This document shows positions 62,624-64,000 of a DNA stretch of 64,000 nt, in pieces. Positions within the stretch are counted from its first letter, which is position 1, and each line of letters begins with the position of its first letter. Under the pieces are notes generated by a model that made no database searches, had not been told where the DNA came from, and was given only the letters and a program-made list of their open reading frames with translations. Origin of the DNA: Amia ocellicauda. Its lineage: Eukaryota > Chordata > Actinopteri > Amiiformes > Amiidae. The stretch covers positions 26,106,227-26,170,226 of the forward strand of contig NC_089863.1 in NCBI RefSeq assembly GCF_036373705.1. The letters are read 5' to 3'. A program made the translations under genes and the position numbers.

Positions 62624-64000
62624 TATCTCTCTTTCCACCTCTCAGTCTCTCATCTATCTCTCTTTCCACCTCTCTCTCCCTTTCCACCTGTCTCCATCTC
62701 TCTTTCCACCTCTCTCTCGCTTTCCACCTCTCTCTCGCTTTCCACCTCTCTCTCGCTTTCCACCTCTCTCTCGCTTTCCACCTCTCCATCTCTCTCTTTC
62801 CACCTCCCTCTCTCTCTCTCCCTGAGACCTTAACCGAACCAAACCCTGTAAAGTATGCAATGAAATTAAAAAAAACGCTCAAATGTTTTACACTGAAAGT
62901 GCGTGCACCATTCGCCAATATTTATGACGAAAAACCCGCTGATTTTTTTCGGGGTCCGAGAAAAACGTGCCCGTGTTTAAATGTGGGTCTCGCCCGGTCA
63001 AAGGGCGTCACTCGAATCTGAAGGACCTGAACACACTGACGTCAATGCGGTACTTTAGGGACAAGCTGCTCGATTTCACACTCTCTCATACTGAACTCTG
63101 CTCCCTCTGGTATTATTAACACTTGTGTTGGTTTACTGTAACCTCCCTCTACCCAACCCACCCCTTGAGCACACACTGGGACTGCGCTGTGTTAAGGGCT
63201 CAACTCGTAGCTCAGTGGGGCTGGAGCACTGCGTTCAGCATTTACTGCACCTGGTGATGCTTTGAAAAGCTTTCTTGTGAAGAGTGCAAGTCCCCGGGTC
63301 TGCTAATGAATGTCAATAAAGAAAGGAGAAAGTGAGAAAAGAAAAAAAGAAAAAGAGAAGAAAGAGAGGTGGAAATAGCAGGAAAAAAGAGAAAAGAAAA
63401 CTAAAAAGATGAATGAAAAAGAAAGATGGATAAATAATGTGGAAATTTGGGGGGCTCGGACTACTTATCCCCTTCACCCTGGGTGAGGGCATCTGGAACG
63501 ACATTATGAGATAGAGAATGAATGAAAGAAAAAGAAAGTATGAGAGAGGAACAAGAAAAAGAAAGAGGAAAGAGAAAATAACAGAAGGAAAAAGAAAAGA
63601 AAAAGTAGATACACAGATTAATTAAAGCGGGCGGCTTGGACTGCTCACCCCCTTCACCCTGTGTGAGGACTTCTAGAAAGACGTCAAGAGAGACGGAAAA
63701 AGAAAGAAAGATGGAGAAAGCAAGAGAAAGAAAAATAGATCAATACATTCAGGTGGGCGGCTCGGACTACTCGTCCCCATCAGCCTGGGTGAAGACATCT
63801 AGAAAGAAAGAAAGAAAAAAAAAAAAAAGAATGAGAAGAGAAAGAAGGAAAAAGAAAATAGAGGATGTCTAGAACAAAAGAAGAGAAAAAGAAAATACAT
63901 ACATAAATAGATGAATAAATAAATCAATTAATAAATAACTCAGACAAGGATGCCGGACACTGACCCGGGGAACTCCTCGTCCTGCCACTCCTCCCTCAGC
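54684..64000 (-). CDS. BNIPL: BNIP2-like protein with BCH domain (5' end beyond the window)
   Basis: Scaffold of the BNIP-2 family. Its BCH (BNIP-2 and Cdc42GAP homology, CRAL-TRIO-like) domain binds Rho GTPases and partners such as Cdc42GAP, in control of cell shape and apoptosis. Exons in minus order are 64000-63965 (cut by the edge), 62326-62256, 61921-61685, 60563-60330, 59737-59635, 58875-58744, 56250-56164, 55711-55613 and 54726-54684. All junction phases agree and give 346 visible residues, ending DEEMHKSRPVSH; human BNIPL is about 357. Visible landmarks are LREEWQDEEFPGPLPEDAQ (the KEEWQDE motif), NLEDLDTPSDSES, DLEWEDDLPR, then the BCH domain from about residue 120 with VLEPYLRVLSHGGYYDDGLN, YVMDNLFRY, LMVSENYIIVYLNG, DRRLRKNLKGLLVVHPSWYI and IIKPFIS. 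The RRLRKNL arginine patch is kept. Synteny favours BNIPL over BNIP2. Confidence 0.95.
55295..55375. mobile_element. Right-end fragment of a subfamily D hAT-type MITE
   Basis: GGTTGGAACCAAAGCTAGCAGACACTGTGG followed by TCTCCAGGATTTTGG parallels the right end of the element at 21355-21614. No left half is found. It lies in a BNIPL intron. Confidence 0.5.
57328..57400 (+). repeat. V-SINE-like head fragment
   Basis: GCACGAGCTGCGCGGTGGCTGG, CACTGCTGCCTCTCGGCTCC and CTGTGTGGAGGGTGCCCG follow the pattern of the tRNA-derived head of vertebrate V-SINEs (gcacggtggcgcagtgg...agcactgctgcctc...cctgtgtggagt). It is cut off by a CT-rich tract at 57415-57480. Confidence 0.5.
57540..57775. mobile_element. 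hAT-type MITE, subfamily B, both termini lost
   Basis: Contains TTTTTGTTCCATTACTTAACTGG, AATCAGAGCCTTTTAATGATT and CCAGCAGGGTAGGGGGCTCC, in the same order as the intact copy at 7510-7787. CAGGGGTTCC ends are missing. Lies in a BNIPL intron. Confidence 0.7.
59021..59310. mobile_element. hAT-type MITE, subfamily A, right end lost
   Basis: Starts CAGCGGTGCCCAAACACGG and shares CAGACTGGG, AATTAAGCAATTAAC, CAATTAAGGGAATTCTG and CATTGAAATGGTT with the intact copy at 4168-4444. Homology fades after GGATTGGGGGCC. Lies in a BNIPL intron, just downstream of the exon at 58875-58744 on the plus-strand scale. Confidence 0.75.
59529..59595. repeat. 18-bp perfect inverted repeat next to a BNIPL splice donor
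   Basis: CAAAACCCCTGCTTGGGC (59539-59556), a 15-nt loop, then its exact complement at 59572-59589. Pairing extends further outward as CTGTGTCA / TGACACAG with a 4-nt bulge. On the minus strand it begins about 40 nt past the donor of the exon 59737-59635, so it would fold in the BNIPL pre-mRNA. Confidence 0.85.
60930..61012. mobile_element. Degenerate right end of a hAT-type MITE
   Basis: GGCTCAATTAAGCAGTTTAAC followed by GGTTCCCCAGGACCAGGGATTGGC resembles the right arm of the subfamily A/B copies. The left half is absent. Confidence 0.4.
61330..61623. mobile_element. hAT-type MITE, subfamily B, right terminus kept
   Basis: CCCTGGTCCTGGAGGAGACCC at the left, then GAGCTCTCAATTACTTAATTG, the standard interior, the matching right arm CAATTAAGTAATTGAGAGCTC, and a terminus GGGAAACCAGTG. 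The 8-mer that follows is GTCTAGAT, with TA central. The extreme left end is eroded. It lies in the BNIPL intron between exons 61921-61685 and 60563-60330, ending about 50-60 bp from the donor of the former. Confidence 0.75.
62411..62822. repeat. Pyrimidine tract with 18-bp minisatellite in a BNIPL intron
   Basis: About 410 bp that is almost pure C and T on the plus strand. The section 62700-62790 is a tandem of an 18-bp unit, CACCTCTCTCTCGCTTTC, repeated about four times; the rest is CTCT and TTTCCACCT variants. It yields artefactual Ser/Leu and Arg/Glu open frames. Confidence 0.9.
63200..63312 (+). repeat. Diverged tRNA-headed SINE
   Basis: TCGTAGCTCAGTGGGGCTGGAGCACTG has a box A-like TAGCTCAGTGG. 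The end GGTCTGCTAATGAATGTCAATAAAG resembles the tail region of the SINEs at 34.8 and 35.6 kb. A box B is not clear. Confidence 0.4.
63318..63895. repeat. Purine-rich tract with a three-copy 50-bp unit
   Basis: Runs of A and G (GAAA, AAAG, GAGA) on the plus strand are interrupted three times, near 63448, 63628 and 63753, by a related segment: GGCTCGGACTACT, then CCCCTTCACCCTGGGTGAGG, then CATCTAGAAAGA. The copies have diverged by about 15-25 percent and their spacing differs (180 and 125 bp). It lies in the intron next to the first visible BNIPL exon. Confidence 0.8.

Noticed and set aside
62405-62918. Frames of 109-142 codons in the CT tract
   Set aside because: Low-complexity Ser/Leu/Pro or Arg/Glu products of the pyrimidine minisatellite.

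Overview
This window is vertebrate nuclear DNA. The genes are split into short exons with GT-AG introns, exon-sized coding islands sit in long non-coding sequence, CpG-rich promoters are present, and there are many (CA)n, (TA)n and (ATT)n microsatellites, SINE copies and short inverted-repeat transposons. The repeat types and gene sequences point to a ray-finned fish. I lean weakly towards a slowly evolving, non-teleost lineage because the proteins are close to human and the gene order is the human one, but the sequence does not settle this.

Four protein genes were rebuilt exon by exon with consistent splice phases. From left to right they are GABPB2 (minus, 13347-18260, promoter near 20.6-20.9 kb), MLLT11/AF1q (minus, 24664-24927, probable promoter near 26.7-26.9 kb), CDC42SE1 (plus, coding 36500-46816 with an intron in its 3' UTR), and BNIPL (minus, 54684 to beyond the right edge). 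From memory, this is the order and relative orientation of the human 1q21.3 block BNIPL-CDC42SE1-MLLT11-GABPB2, here inverted as a whole. Human C1orf56 (MENT), which lies between BNIPL and CDC42SE1, was not seen. SEMA6C, next in human, should lie just left of the window; a plus-strand polyadenylation signal at 1003-1008 could be its tail.

Region by region: 1-10.6 kb has no exons and carries several short DNA transposons. 10.6-20.9 kb is GABPB2 with its 3' UTR and a large pentanucleotide-based minisatellite in an intron. 21-27 kb is MLLT11 with its flanks. 27.6-28.4 kb is a decayed hAT transposase. 28.96-29.87 kb is a satellite that alternates a 124-bp core with (ATT)n. 30-50 kb is CDC42SE1 and its long introns. 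52.6-64 kb is BNIPL, which converges tail to tail on CDC42SE1; its first visible intron holds a long pyrimidine tract followed by purine-rich DNA.

The most interesting signal is a family of short hAT-type inverted-repeat elements (about 190-280 bp, plus one miniature of 37 bp). Wherever an end is intact, the 8-bp target site fits nnnTAnnn, the pattern described for Buster-type hAT elements. Two copies sit back to back and share the same target site. No completely new gene system was found. CDC42SE1 and BNIPL both belong to Cdc42-binding families and are neighbours; GABPB2 is a transcription-factor subunit whose own promoter carries a consensus ETS/GABP site.
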